Shown: positions 33,151-42,727, counted from the first letter of the stretch. The stretch: DNA of 64,000 nt from MPNP01 sp965215545 (GCA_965215545.1 OZ244066.1:1178001-1242000); one strand, 5' to 3'. Program-made: numbers and translations. The notes: a model not told the origin generated them from the sequence alone.

Positions 33151-34758
33151 TCAGGATCGAGGTTCGGGAGACGGTCTGCCTGCCCTTCCCATGTCCGGCA
33201 TCACTGAACCTACCGGCTTCCGTTCCTTTGTCATGGCTGCATCTTGTTCATGCGCTGCGTCCCGACGAGCGCGGTACCGTGTCTCGACTCCATGCAGGAC
33301 TGCATGAATCTCTGTCCATTCTTCCTCCCCGGCAACATCGGCGGGCGTCCTGCCGCGCAGGTCTCTCGCAATGATACGGGCATCATCCCTGGCCAGAGAT
33401 TGAGCACCGTCCCTGTCGCCGAGATACGCTTGCATGTGCAGCCTTGTGGCTGCACTGATGACACAATAGCTGCGCAGGGATGGAATGGGACAGATGTATC
33501 TGTCTTCCGTGTCATCAGCTGATGGTTGCACAAGACCGGACCGCAGCATCCCGTCGAAGACATCAGTGATGGGCAGGAGTCCGACAATGTCGGGATTCTT
33601 CTCCGCGATGTGTGGATATTCCTCACGGATGATGGCCCTGATCTCATCATTGCGCAGGGGATGCCTGACACGTTCCATGATCCTGGCCACGAGTTCAGGA
33701 GAGCACGAGAGGGACCCTGACAGTCGCGAACGGTAATAGGCGGCTCGCCGCACTGCCGCCTTGTGACGGACTTTCATCTCGTCAAGATGATCAAGATTGC
33801 CAATTGTCGGATTGGCCTTCGTCAGGGCAGCAGGGTCACCGTTGCCGATCTGCTGGTTGGCGTACCGGACCATCTCTTCAGCGATTGCCCTGAGCGAGTT
33901 GTGAACATGCATTGGCCAGCCACCTGACCAGCTGGCGACTTGGCGCGTCCAGTGCTCACAACGACCCCGGAGATGACAGGCAACAAAAAAGCTTTGTGCC
34001 GACAGGGCAGCATCATCTGCCGAGAGACTCCCCAGGGTCAGGATTGAATCCGCACCCAGCCGTGACAGCCCGGCTTCGCAAAGGCGGGGCCTTGCATCAG
34101 CCAATCCGGCCAGAACCGGGAGGATTGGCTGGCCACATGTGCCAAGGTGAAGGCTCTTGAGTGTCGCGGATTCCCGAAGATGGATTTGTGGATCAATGGC
34201 CTGGATCTCATCGATGAACAGCACAACCGGATATGGAAGTTCGAGACAGGGGGCGGAACGATCCCTTGCCTGCGGAATCATCACTGCATCGAGAAGCTGC
34301 GAGACGATCGATGCGGACAGGTCTTCACCCGATGCACCCATGGCTGTCGTCAGGGCAGTCGGCAAGGCCGTGCCCGCACGACGGAACATTTCGGCTGCTT
34401 TCCTGAGGATCGACGTGAGACGGTCTGGGGAGAGTCTCGCTTCGATTCGACTCTGCAGAAGGGTCCTGTCCGCAAGGTCTTCAAGGTCAATGGGCAGGAA
34501 GACACCGCCACCATTGCCTTCCAGTTGCCGACCGACCTTGGTTGCAAGGGCTGTTTTGCCAGCCCCGGGGGCGCCGGTAATCAAGAGGGTTTTGCCTGCA
34601 GCCGGCATGGGATTCCCTTCGTCAGCCTGCTTGGCAATTTCCTCAATAAGTCCTTGAATCAGTTGCAGTTCTTTTTCACGTCCGGCAAAATAGGGTGTGA
34701 GTTCGCGGTCTGAAAGTCGGGTGAATCGAATCAAGCGCTCGATATCCGGTCTGGTCAT
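33151..34758 (-). CDS. AAA/STAND-like P-loop ATPase, member A of a paralogous pair
   Basis: A 535-residue ATPase. The N-terminus IERLIRFTRLSDRELTPYFA is followed by GREKELQLI, Walker A ITGAPGAGKTALA (about residue 60) and Walker B VVLFIDEIQAID (about 180), as in ORC/Cdc6-like AAA_16 proteins. Later come GGWPMHVHNSLRAIAEEM and, in a winged-helix-like C-terminal part, CPIPSLRSYCVI. The protein at 43109-44371 shares the opening xFTRxxxxxxPxxxGRE, the GWPxHxHxxLR motif and PIPSxRxY, so both belong to one family. A strong GGGGGAC ribosome site precedes the ATG. No adjacent effector gene is visible; role unknown, perhaps a sensor in defence. Confidence 0.75.
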   Translation of the reverse strand: MTRPDIERLIRFTRLSDRELTPYFAGREKELQLIQGLIEEIAKQADEGNPMPAAGKTLLITGAPGAGKTALATKVGRQLEGNGGGVFLPIDLEDLADRTLLQSRIEARLSPDRLTSILRKAAEMFRRAGTALPTALTTAMGASGEDLSASIVSQLLDAVMIPQARDRSAPCLELPYPVVLFIDEIQAIDPQIHLRESATLKSLHLGTCGQPILPVLAGLADARPRLCEAGLSRLGADSILTLGSLSADDAALSAQSFFVACHLRGRCEHWTRQVASWSGGWPMHVHNSLRAIAEEMVRYANQQIGNGDPAALTKANPTIGNLDHLDEMKVRHKAAVRRAAYYRSRLSGSLSCSPELVARIMERVRHPLRNDEIRAIIREEYPHIAEKNPDIVGLLPITDVFDGMLRSGLVQPSADDTEDRYICPIPSLRSYCVISAATRLHMQAYLGDRDGAQSLARDDARIIARDLRGRTPADVAGEEEWTEIHAVLHGVETRYRARRDAAHEQDAAMTKERKPVGSVMPDMGRAGRPSPEPRS

Positions 34759-34958
34759 TTTGATGTCCCCCGGTACTGGACCGGAATGTCCCTGATCGAT
34801 GGAGCAGATATATCCGAAACGCGTGATCGGTCCAAAGGGGTTTGTGTGGGTGGATGTGTTCGATGTCGAGAGGGCCAGTGCTGGTCCGGGTCGAGCCAGC
34901 TGCTGCTGTCAAGACGAATTGACCAGGGGAGAGTGGACCTGTGCTGGCAACCTGTGGG

Positions 34959-35792
34959 TCAGGTTCGAAGCGGCAGTTGGTAGTTGGTCGGATGAAACCG
35001 ACCGGCGGGTGAAAGGGTGAAGATCTCGAAACCATCCCTGGTGACACCGACAGTGTGCTCGAACTGCGCGGTGCGGGACCGGTCCTTGGTCACGGCAGTC
35101 CAGCCATCCGCCCGGATGACGATTTCCGTATTGCCCAGGCTGACGATGGGCTCGACGGTGAAGAACATGCCCTCCTGAAATACCGGACCTTCATGGGACT
35201 GGCCAAAGTGTACAACGTTGGGTTTCTGGTGGAACTTGCGGCCGATCCCATGGCCGGAGAAGATTTTGACAATGGCCATATGATTCTGATTGACATACGT
35301 CTCGACCGCAGCGCCGAGGTCACCAAACGTCTGACCCGGTCGGATCTGTTCCAGGCCCTTGAAGAGGGCATCGTGGGTGACCTGGATCAGATGCATGTCT
35401 GTCGGCCTCGGTGGGCCCGCCACATACATGCGTGACGAGTCACCATACCAGCCATCATCGATGATGGTGACATCGATGTTGAGGATGTCGCCCGGGACGA
35501 GTTTGTATGTCCCTGGAATACCATGACAGGCCACCGCATTGACCGAGATGCACGAGGCGTGCTTGTAACCCCGATAGCCGATGGTCGCGGACCTCACCTT
35601 GTAGTCCCGGATACGCTTCATCACGAAACGATCGAGGGCTGAGGTCGTCACGCCCGGAACAACCGCGTCGCAGACATCATCCAGAATCCGGGCCGCAATG
35701 GTGCCAGCCCGGCGCATGCCCGAAAAATCCTGTGGGCTGTGGAGGATGATCCCCTCCGGTGATTTTCCGCGCCGGTCCAGAAACCGCTTCAT
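34959..35792 (-). CDS. map: Methionine aminopeptidase, type I
   Basis: Removes the initiator methionine from nascent proteins; 277 residues. It shows YKHASCISVNAVACHGIP, the first metal-ligand region NIDVTIIDDGWYGDSSRMY (two Asp), FSGHGIGRKFHQKPNV (His), the MFFTVEPIVSLGN Glu and the last Glu in TAQFEHTVGVT. A GAGGAC ribosome site precedes the ATG. It sits between the ATPase gene and the TRAP operon, divergent from the latter. Confidence 0.96.
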   Translation of the reverse strand: MKRFLDRRGKSPEGIILHSPQDFSGMRRAGTIAARILDDVCDAVVPGVTTSALDRFVMKRIRDYKVRSATIGYRGYKHASCISVNAVACHGIPGTYKLVPGDILNIDVTIIDDGWYGDSSRMYVAGPPRPTDMHLIQVTHDALFKGLEQIRPGQTFGDLGAAVETYVNQNHMAIVKIFSGHGIGRKFHQKPNVVHFGQSHEGPVFQEGMFFTVEPIVSLGNTEIVIRADGWTAVTKDRSRTAQFEHTVGVTRDGFEIFTLSPAGRFHPTNYQLPLRT

Positions 35793-36084
35793 CAGTCCTC
35801 ATCCATGTCATCTCACCCGGTGACGGGTGCGCACCTGTCATCGCCAGCAAGGGGAAAGTGTCCAGCGGGCCCGCCAGTAACGAGTCCAACCCGGGCGGGT
35901 GCCGCCGCGGTCATGTAATGACGAGCGGTTGAATTTGCAATCAGGCAGGCCTTGCCGGCCTTCCAACCCCACTCCGGGATCCGAAGTTGTGCAAAGGCCG
36001 CAGTTTGATTATGATGGCTTCCCAACTGTTCAATACGCCTGCTTTTGTCATCATGCAGGAGTCGGCAAGCAAAAGGAGACAAGG

Positions 36085-37161
36085 ATGGACAGACGAACTT
36101 TCATCAAGGGGACAGCCCTTGGCGGCGCAGCCACGGCGCTCGCGGCGCCGGCCATTGCCCAGGGAACCGTCAAGCTGGTCATGGTGACGAGCTGGGGCCG
36201 GGGCCTTGCCGGGGTGTTTGATGCCGCCCAGAAGGTGGCGGACAACGTCAATGCCATGTCTGACGGCTCGATTGAGATCGAAGTCAAGGCCGCCGGCGAA
36301 CTTGTGGGCGCATTCGAAGTCTTCGATGCCGTGTCGGCCGGTCAGGCGGATATGTATCATGCCGCCGATTACTACTTCATCAGCCAGCATCCGGCCTTTG
36401 CGTTCTTTACCGGTGTGCCCTTCGGCATGACGGCAACCGAACTCAACAACTGGTATTACCATGGCACGGGCATGCAGCGCCATCATGAGCTCGGCGAGAT
36501 CTTCAATCTGAAGTCTTTCCTGGCCGGGAACACCGGCTCGCAGGCGGGCGGTTGGTTCCGGCAGGAAATTTCCGGACCGGAAGACTTCCAGGGTCTCAAG
36601 TTCCGCATGCCGGGACTGGGTGGCAAGGCCCTGTCAGTCATGGGGGCTTCAATCCAGAACCTGCCCGGTGCCGAGGTCTACCAGGCCCTTGCCAATGGCT
36701 CGATTGACGGCACCGAATGGATCGGTCCCTGGGCTGATGAGAAAGCCGGCTTCCAGGAGATCACCAAGATCTACTACGCCGCCGGTTTCCATGAACCGTC
36801 AGCTGGCCTTTCGCTGGCTGTCAACCTCGAGAAGTGGAACGGCCTGACGGCACAGCAGCAGAGCATGATCGAGGTGGCCTGCGGCCATGCCAACGTCTGG
36901 AACCTCAGCCAGTATCTCTACAACAACGGTGCGGCGTTGCAGCGTCTCAAGAACGATGGCGTGACAGTCCTTGAATTCCCGGATTCGGTCTGGGATGCCT
37001 TTGGGGCTGCCTCGCAGACCGTTTACGATGAGAACATGGATGATGATATCTTCAGGACGATCTACGAGGAATTCGTGGCGGCCATGACTGACTCATCCGG
37101 CTGGATCACCCAGTCCATCAGCGCCTATCGCAACCAGCGCGACAGGGTTCTCGCCAGCTAG
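36085..37161 (+). CDS. TRAP transporter solute-binding protein (DctP family)
   Basis: Periplasmic substrate-binding subunit, 358 residues. A twin-arginine-type signal (DRRTFIKGTALGGAATALAA, then PAIAQ) precedes the mature VKLVMVTSWG. Family features include VFDAVSAGQADMYHAADYYF, the ligand-contacting RMPGLGGKALSVMGAS and YQALANGSIDGTEWIGPWAD. It resembles the TakP/DctP branch for keto or dicarboxylic acids. AAAGGAG lies at the right distance before ATG 36085, so the longer open frame from 35899 is not used. A strong inverted repeat follows the stop. Confidence 0.94.
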   Translation: MDRRTFIKGTALGGAATALAAPAIAQGTVKLVMVTSWGRGLAGVFDAAQKVADNVNAMSDGSIEIEVKAAGELVGAFEVFDAVSAGQADMYHAADYYFISQHPAFAFFTGVPFGMTATELNNWYYHGTGMQRHHELGEIFNLKSFLAGNTGSQAGGWFRQEISGPEDFQGLKFRMPGLGGKALSVMGASIQNLPGAEVYQALANGSIDGTEWIGPWADEKAGFQEITKIYYAAGFHEPSAGLSLAVNLEKWNGLTAQQQSMIEVACGHANVWNLSQYLYNNGAALQRLKNDGVTVLEFPDSVWDAFGAASQTVYDENMDDDIFRTIYEEFVAAMTDSSGWITQSISAYRNQRDRVLAS

Positions 37162-37174
37162 GCCCGTCATACAC

Positions 37175-37206
37175 GTTCAACCGCAGCAGATCTGTTGCGG
37201 TTGAAC
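37175..37206. repeat. Strong hairpin between dctP-type and dctQ-type genes
   Basis: GTTCAACCGCA and TGCGGTTGAAC are perfect inverted arms around CAGATCTG-like inner bases, making a stem of 11 pairs that can continue inward to about 14. It starts 14 bases after the binding-protein stop. There is no T tract, so it is more likely an RNA-stability or attenuation element that keeps binding-protein mRNA more abundant than the permease mRNA. Confidence 0.65.
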
Positions 37207-37251
37207 ACCACTTTCCAGCCGAAAAGGTCCAGTCTGGGTCGAGGGGGTGTC

Positions 37252-38148
37252 TTGATTGAATTCCTGGGTCGTTGTCTGATCGGTCTGCTGGAGTCGGGAC
37301 CCAATCTCTTCCGCGCCCTCACGAACCCAGGAGCCTGGCTTGACTGGTCCGACAGGACTGCCCTGATCAATTTCATCTATTATGGCGGTTCTTCCGAGCT
37401 GCTGTCCCTGGTCCTTCTGATCTTTCTTGTGATCCTGGCGGTGGGCCTCTGGCGCCGCTCCATCCTCTGGTCGGTCGTGTGCGGCATGGAGTTTGTCGGC
37501 AACTGGGTCGGCCGGATCGCGGCCTGGTCGGGCCTCATCATGGTCCTGCAGCAGGTCATGATCGTCTTTTTGCAGCGCATCTTCCGGGTCTCGGAAATCA
37601 CCATTGGACCCCTTGGCTATGCCGTCAGCAAGGATCTCAGCTGGTTCGGCGAGGAATTGAAACTCTACAATGCCATCGTTGTCTGCATGTGTTGCGCCTA
37701 TACCTTCATCCAGGGCGGCCATGTCCGGGTTGATCTGTTCTATGCCGGGGCCCGCTACCGGACCAGGAAGATCATCGACATGTTCGGGTCGCTGTGTTTC
37801 ATGCTGCCGGTGATGTTTATCATCTGGCTGTACGGCTGGTTCTTCCTCTGGCGCCATCTGGTGACCCCGAAGATTGCCGCAACCGACACGCTCGAACTCC
37901 TGCAGCGCAAGTCACGTCTGCTCAAGTGGAATGTCGAGACCATCGGGTTTTCCCCCAGTGGTTTCGATGGCTACTTCCTGTTCAAGGTTCTGCTGGTCAT
38001 CTTTGCCGGCATGATGATTCTCCAGGCTTTTGCCTTTTTCTATCGCTCGCTTCTGGAACTGATCGAAGGTCCCGAAGCCGAGTCCAGACACATCGACCGC
38101 GATGTTCTCCCCGATCATATCGACGCGCCCCTGGCCTCGGTGAACTGA
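37252..38148 (+). CDS. TRAP transporter small permease (DctQ family)
   Basis: A 298-residue small membrane subunit. The start is read as TTG 37252 (IEFLGRCLIGLLESGPN) because GAGGGGG lies just before it; a TTG at 37195 inside the hairpin is the alternative. It has the DctQ pattern of four main membrane helices with VVCMCCAYTFIQGGHVRVDL in the middle, and a long extra N-terminal part with two further hydrophobic stretches, so it is larger than the usual 160-200 residues. It precedes the large permease by 10 bases. Confidence 0.88.
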   Translation: MIEFLGRCLIGLLESGPNLFRALTNPGAWLDWSDRTALINFIYYGGSSELLSLVLLIFLVILAVGLWRRSILWSVVCGMEFVGNWVGRIAAWSGLIMVLQQVMIVFLQRIFRVSEITIGPLGYAVSKDLSWFGEELKLYNAIVVCMCCAYTFIQGGHVRVDLFYAGARYRTRKIIDMFGSLCFMLPVMFIIWLYGWFFLWRHLVTPKIAATDTLELLQRKSRLLKWNVETIGFSPSGFDGYFLFKVLLVIFAGMMILQAFAFFYRSLLELIEGPEAESRHIDRDVLPDHIDAPLASVN

Positions 38149-38158
38149 GACTGCGCCC

Positions 38159-40522
38159 ATGCTCTTTGGACTCGATGGCATCGAGATCGGCCTGATCATT
38201 ACCTTCAGTCTGCTGTTTGCCGGCATCATGTCCGGCTTCCCGGTCGGCTTCGCCATCGGGGGCTCAGCGATCATCGCCTTTGTCATCCTGGCCCTGCTGG
38301 ATGGATCGGGCCTGCTGGTTCGTGAGGCGATTGACCATGGCAGCCAGGAATACCGGGATCTGCGTGCCGCCGGGATCTCGAGTTTCGATATCTCCCGCTT
38401 CCGGTATCCTGACCTGCCCACCGAGATCCTGCCGCTTTTCGACGGTGGCTGGGAGCAGGCTGTCAATCGCAACATCTCTTTCATTGTCAACCGCATGAAT
38501 GAACGGGTGATCGCCGGCCAATCCATTGAAACCCTGCTGGCCGTTCTCATGTTCGTCCTGATGGGGATCACGCTGGAGCGTTCACGGATTGCCAATGAGC
38601 TGCTGACAACCATGGCCGGTGTCTTCGGTCCCCTGCCCGGCGGACTGGCCGTCTCCGTGGTCGTCGTGGGGGCTTTTCTGGCTGCCTCGACCGGCATCGT
38701 GGGTGCCACCGTTGTCACCATGGGCCTGCTGTCCCTGCCGACCATGCTGCGCAATCGCTATTCACCCGAATTGGCAACGGGCGTGATCACGGCATCCGGC
38801 ACGCTTGGGCAGATCATCCCGCCGTCGATCGTGATCGTGCTGCTCGGGACCCTGGCCGGCGATCTCTATTCCACCGCCCAGGAGGAACGGGCCCAGGCCC
38901 TGGGCTGTTCCGATGCGTTGACCTATCTCGGGGAAGCCGCGGTCGTCTCGGTTGGAACCCTGTTCCAGGCGGCCGTCCTGCCCGGCCTCATGCTCGCCTC
39001 GCTGTATGCACTCTATGCCTTCGGGTATGCCCTGCTGAATCCCGATCGAGCCCCGCCGGTGCCCTCAATGGGCGGGAGCGGCGAGGATCGGATCACGGCC
39101 CGTCATGCCGCCGTGTGGTTCCTGCTCGTCCCCGCTGCCATCATCGCCTTTGCCATGGCCAGCCACTCGGTCAATCTCTCTGGCACCCAGACCCTGACGG
39201 TCTCATCGGTTGCCAGTGAAGCCCAGTCCCGGACTTTCCTGCGAACCAACGTCTCGGAGCCGTGTCAGGCGGCCATGATCGATCTGCATGGCCAGGACCG
39301 CTGGGATGAATCCGTGGCGGCCCGCGATGCCGAACAGTCGACAGGCTTTCAGGCTGCCACCGATGCCCAGATCCGGACCCCGGAGGAAATTGAGGCCATC
39401 CGGCAGCAGTTGATCGCTGACGCAGCGCCGATCGGCACCGGTGTTGTCGCATTTTACGTCCTTTTGGCCCTGATCATGACCACCGCCCAGGGGATCCGGC
39501 GATCTCCGGTTGCGGCACACCTGCCGGGCCTTGCCGGCATTCTCCTTGCCCTGATCGTTGATGCTGTCCTGCTGCCACCGGATGTCAGTGTGGGAGTCAA
39601 GTTCCTTGCCCTGGTCATTCCCACGGCTCTCTGTCTTTACAGTTGTCGCCATGCAGCCCTTGTTCTGGCCCGAAATCCTGTCTTCCGGGTCCTGTTCCCG
39701 CCCCTGGTCCTGATTGTCGCCGTGCTGGGATCCATCCTTGGCGGGATCACCAATCCCACACCAGCCGCTGCCCTGGGTGCGGCGGGCGCCATCCTGCTGG
39801 CCGCCCAGAAAGTTCTCGAAATGGAGAACAGGAGTGGCCGGGTCATCCTGTATACGGCGTTCGCCATTGTCATCATGCTGCTCATCGGCGTGAACTTCGA
39901 CCTGCGGGTCAATGTCGAAAGTGCCGGATTTGAGAACTGGGTTGCCCTGCTGGTTGCCCTGGCCGCCTACCACATGGCGTTCGGGGGCCTGCTCTATGCC
40001 TGCTGGATCCTCTTTCGCTCGGCCGTCCTCACGCCCGTGGTTCGCGAGACAGCCAAGGTTGTCTCCATGGTCTTCACCATCCTCATCGGCTCCCAGGTCC
40101 TGAACCTGGTGATCATCTCGTTCGGCGGCGAGCACTACATCCAGGAATATCTCCGCTCCTTCGAACGCGAGTGGGTGGTCTTCCTGATCGTCATGCTTGT
40201 GCTCTTCATTCTCGGCTTTGTGCTGGATTTCCTGGAAATCATCTACATCGTCATCCCGATTGTCGGTCCGGTGATCTATGGGGGCACCCTGGATCCCAAA
40301 TGGGTCACCGTCATGATTGCAGTGAATCTCCAGACCAGTTTCCTGACCCCGCCCTTCGGTTTTGCCCTGTTCTATCTGCGGGGCGTGGCACCCAGGGAGG
40401 TGACCACCCAGCACATCTACCGTGGGGTCATTCCCTTCGTTGTCATCCAGGTGGTCGGACTCGGGGTCCTGTGGATGTTCCCGTCCATTGTCACCATCGT
40501 TCCCGATCTCATCATGAACTGA
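38159..40522 (+). CDS. TRAP transporter large permease (DctM family), expanded form
   Basis: A 787-residue multi-span permease; typical DctM proteins have about 430. Core motifs are present: FAGIMSGFPVGFAIGG, LAASTGIVGATVVTMGLLSLPTML, GTLGQIIPPSIVIVLLG and the C-terminal DFLEIIYIVIPIVGPVIYG and NLQTSFLTPPFGFALFYLRG. Two soluble insertions are seen, about residues 50-115 and about 340-430, plus extra membrane helices in the middle. This enlarged form occurs in a branch of TRAP systems in marine and soil alphaproteobacteria. It transports an organic acid with Na+. Confidence 0.92.
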   Translation: MLFGLDGIEIGLIITFSLLFAGIMSGFPVGFAIGGSAIIAFVILALLDGSGLLVREAIDHGSQEYRDLRAAGISSFDISRFRYPDLPTEILPLFDGGWEQAVNRNISFIVNRMNERVIAGQSIETLLAVLMFVLMGITLERSRIANELLTTMAGVFGPLPGGLAVSVVVVGAFLAASTGIVGATVVTMGLLSLPTMLRNRYSPELATGVITASGTLGQIIPPSIVIVLLGTLAGDLYSTAQEERAQALGCSDALTYLGEAAVVSVGTLFQAAVLPGLMLASLYALYAFGYALLNPDRAPPVPSMGGSGEDRITARHAAVWFLLVPAAIIAFAMASHSVNLSGTQTLTVSSVASEAQSRTFLRTNVSEPCQAAMIDLHGQDRWDESVAARDAEQSTGFQAATDAQIRTPEEIEAIRQQLIADAAPIGTGVVAFYVLLALIMTTAQGIRRSPVAAHLPGLAGILLALIVDAVLLPPDVSVGVKFLALVIPTALCLYSCRHAALVLARNPVFRVLFPPLVLIVAVLGSILGGITNPTPAAALGAAGAILLAAQKVLEMENRSGRVILYTAFAIVIMLLIGVNFDLRVNVESAGFENWVALLVALAAYHMAFGGLLYACWILFRSAVLTPVVRETAKVVSMVFTILIGSQVLNLVIISFGGEHYIQEYLRSFEREWVVFLIVMLVLFILGFVLDFLEIIYIVIPIVGPVIYGGTLDPKWVTVMIAVNLQTSFLTPPFGFALFYLRGVAPREVTTQHIYRGVIPFVVIQVVGLGVLWMFPSIVTIVPDLIMN

Positions 40523-40580
40523 TGGGCACCCTTGCAGTGCCGGCCTGTCACGGTCGCGCGGTGCCACCCCTGGCGGAATC

Positions 40581-41789
40581 ATGACTGCTCCCCGGGACTT
40601 CGCGCCCCTGCGCGGCAAGCGTGTCATCGAGGTCTCCCACATGATCTTCGGGCCCTCGGTCGGGTATTTCCTGGCTGCATTCGGGGCCGATGTCATCAAG
40701 GTCGAGCCGCCCGGCGGTGACAAGACCCGTCGCCTCACCGGCATGGGTGCAGCCTTCTTTCCGGCCTTCAACCGCGGCAAGAGATCGCTCAATCTCGACA
40801 TGGGCTGCGCCGAGGGCCGGCAGGCGTTCTCGGCCCTCCTGGCAACGGCCGATATCCTGGTTGAAAACTTCCGGGACAGTTCACTGGCGGCCATGGGGCT
40901 CGATCCGGATACCCTGCAGGATCAGTATCCCGACCTGATCATCGTGTCCTGCAAGGGCTTCCTGACCGGTCCTTACCGCGATCGTTCCGCCCTTGATGAG
41001 GTTGTCCAGATGATGACCGGACTGGCCTACATGACCGGTCCTCCCGGCACTCCCTTGCGGGCCGGATCATCGGTCAATGACATCATGGGTGGTCTCTTCG
41101 GTGCCCTGGCCGTCCTCGGTGCCCTCTATGACCAACGTCAGGACACGCCGGACAGTCCCCCGGATGCAGCGCCCGCTTTCCGGATCGGTCTCTTTGAGAA
41201 CAGCATGCTGCTTGTGACCCAGCACATGGTGCAATATGCCCTGCAGGGCGTTGAGCCCCAACCCATGCCCAGTCGGGAGTTCACCTGGCCGGTCTACGAT
41301 ATCTTCCAGACCGCCGATGATCGATCGATCTTTCTCGGTGCCGTGACCGAAGGCCAGTGGCAGACTCTCTGCGCTCTCCTTGACCTGCCCGACCTGCTTG
41401 AGGATCCCCGCCTGGCCACCCGCATGGATCGCATCGCCGCCCGTCCCCGGACCCTGCCGATCATTGCCAGGGCTGTGGCCAGACTGCCGGCGACCGCGTT
41501 GATGCAGCGGTTGGAGCAGGAGGGAATCCCCTTTGCCCCCGTGACCCGGCCAGCCGAACTCTATGACGATCCCCAGGCCCAGGCCGGTGGCGGGATGCCA
41601 ACTGTCCGGATGCCCGACGGTCGGCAGCTGACCATGCCCGGCCTGCCGATCGAAATCGATGGCAACCGGATACACCAGGATATGGAAGTTCCCGCCACCG
41701 GTGCCCACACCAGCGATATCCTGCACACGCTTGGCTTCGATGCACCATTCATCGCCCGGGCCCGGGGCGCGCAGGACCCCATTCCATGA
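40581..41789 (+). CDS. CaiB/BaiF family (class III) CoA-transferase
   Basis: A 402-residue formyl-CoA-transferase-type enzyme that moves CoA between carboxylic acids. It begins APLRGKRVIEVSHMIFGPSV, then GADVIKVEPPGGDKTRR, NRGKRSLNLDM, DILVENFRDSS and the region of the catalytic Asp, RSALDEVVQMMTGLAYMTG. It ends with the GxP-rich C-terminal domain. Its stop overlaps the lyase ATG (ATGA), and it follows a TRAP transporter, so it probably activates the imported acid. Substrate unknown; see findings. Confidence 0.92.
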   Translation: MTAPRDFAPLRGKRVIEVSHMIFGPSVGYFLAAFGADVIKVEPPGGDKTRRLTGMGAAFFPAFNRGKRSLNLDMGCAEGRQAFSALLATADILVENFRDSSLAAMGLDPDTLQDQYPDLIIVSCKGFLTGPYRDRSALDEVVQMMTGLAYMTGPPGTPLRAGSSVNDIMGGLFGALAVLGALYDQRQDTPDSPPDAAPAFRIGLFENSMLLVTQHMVQYALQGVEPQPMPSREFTWPVYDIFQTADDRSIFLGAVTEGQWQTLCALLDLPDLLEDPRLATRMDRIAARPRTLPIIARAVARLPATALMQRLEQEGIPFAPVTRPAELYDDPQAQAGGGMPTVRMPDGRQLTMPGLPIEIDGNRIHQDMEVPATGAHTSDILHTLGFDAPFIARARGAQDPIP

Positions 41790-42727
41790 CACCGCAGACC
41801 CAGACGTCCAGTCCGGATGTGTGTCTTCGCGAACTCGGGCTGCGCGACGGCCTGCAGATGACCACAAGCCACCCCTCGACAGACGAAAAGATCGCATGGA
41901 TCCAGATGGCGCACGAGGCCGGGGTCCGACATCTGGAAGTCGGGTCCTTCCTGCCGCCGGACCGCTTCCCGCAATTTGCTGATATCCGGGAACTGATTGC
42001 GCATATTGCCACCCTGCCGGGCTGCCACGCTTCAGCTCTGGTCCTCAATGAGCGAGGCATCGATGATGCGCTCACCACCCCTCTCGATGAGATCATCCTG
42101 ACGGTCTCGGCCACCGAGGCGCACAGTCTGGCCAACATCCGTCGGTCCCGGGATCAGGCCCTGGCTCTTGTGCGTCATGCCGATGTGGCCCGCCACGCCC
42201 TGCCCAGGCCGCCTCATCTCGTGGCTGCAATCCCGGTGGCCTTCGGGTGTTCCATCGCCGGGCCCGTCTCCCCGGATGTCGTCGTCGATCTCGCCATGGC
42301 CTGCCTTGACGCCGGTGCCGATGCCATCGGAATCGCCGACACCGTCGGCTTTGCCGGCCCTCACCAGGTCAGGATGCTGTGCCGGCTCCTCATCGACCGG
42401 ATCGCTCCGGCCACCCTGACCGTCCACCTTCACGACACACGCGGCATGGCCATCGCCAATGCCTATGCGGCACTTGAGGAGGGGGTCCGGATCCTCGACG
42501 GGACCTTGGGAGGCCTTGGCGGCTGCCCCTTTGCGCCGGGTGCCACCGGCAACGTGGCCTTTGAGGATCTCGTCTATCTCTGCGAACGCTCCGGCCACAC
42601 CACCGGGATCGACATCACCGCCCTTGTCGGGATCCTGTCGATCATCCGCTCCAGCATGCCTGATGAACCCCTCTCCGGCACCCTTGGCCAAGCCGGCCCG
42701 CCAGCAACCATTCCCTGGGCCGGATAA
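41786..42727 (+). CDS. HMG-CoA lyase-like (hydroxymethylglutaryl-CoA / citramalyl-CoA lyase) enzyme
   Basis: A 313-residue TIM-barrel acyl-CoA lyase. It has VCLRELGLRDGLQM (catalytic Arg-Asp), LEVGSFLPPDRFPQFAD, the metal-binding TVHLHDTRGMA and the Cys-containing loop LGGLGGCPFAPGATGNVAFE specific to HMG-CoA lyases. Together with the CoA-transferase it would split a 3-hydroxy-3-methyl-type acyl-CoA. The exact substrate (HMG-CoA, citramalyl-CoA or similar) is not decided by motif. Coupled to the transferase by ATGA. Confidence 0.93.
   Translation: MTPQTQTSSPDVCLRELGLRDGLQMTTSHPSTDEKIAWIQMAHEAGVRHLEVGSFLPPDRFPQFADIRELIAHIATLPGCHASALVLNERGIDDALTTPLDEIILTVSATEAHSLANIRRSRDQALALVRHADVARHALPRPPHLVAAIPVAFGCSIAGPVSPDVVVDLAMACLDAGADAIGIADTVGFAGPHQVRMLCRLLIDRIAPATLTVHLHDTRGMAIANAYAALEEGVRILDGTLGGLGGCPFAPGATGNVAFEDLVYLCERSGHTTGIDITALVGILSIIRSSMPDEPLSGTLGQAGPPATIPWAG

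Noticed and set aside
35899..36084. N-terminal extension of the TRAP binding protein from 35899
   Set aside because: The ribosome site and the twin-arginine-type signal fix the start at 36085.
39203..40894. 563-codon minus ORF opposite the TRAP large permease
   Set aside because: Antisense shadow rich in Asp, His, Gly and Gln; the plus frame has clear DctM motifs.
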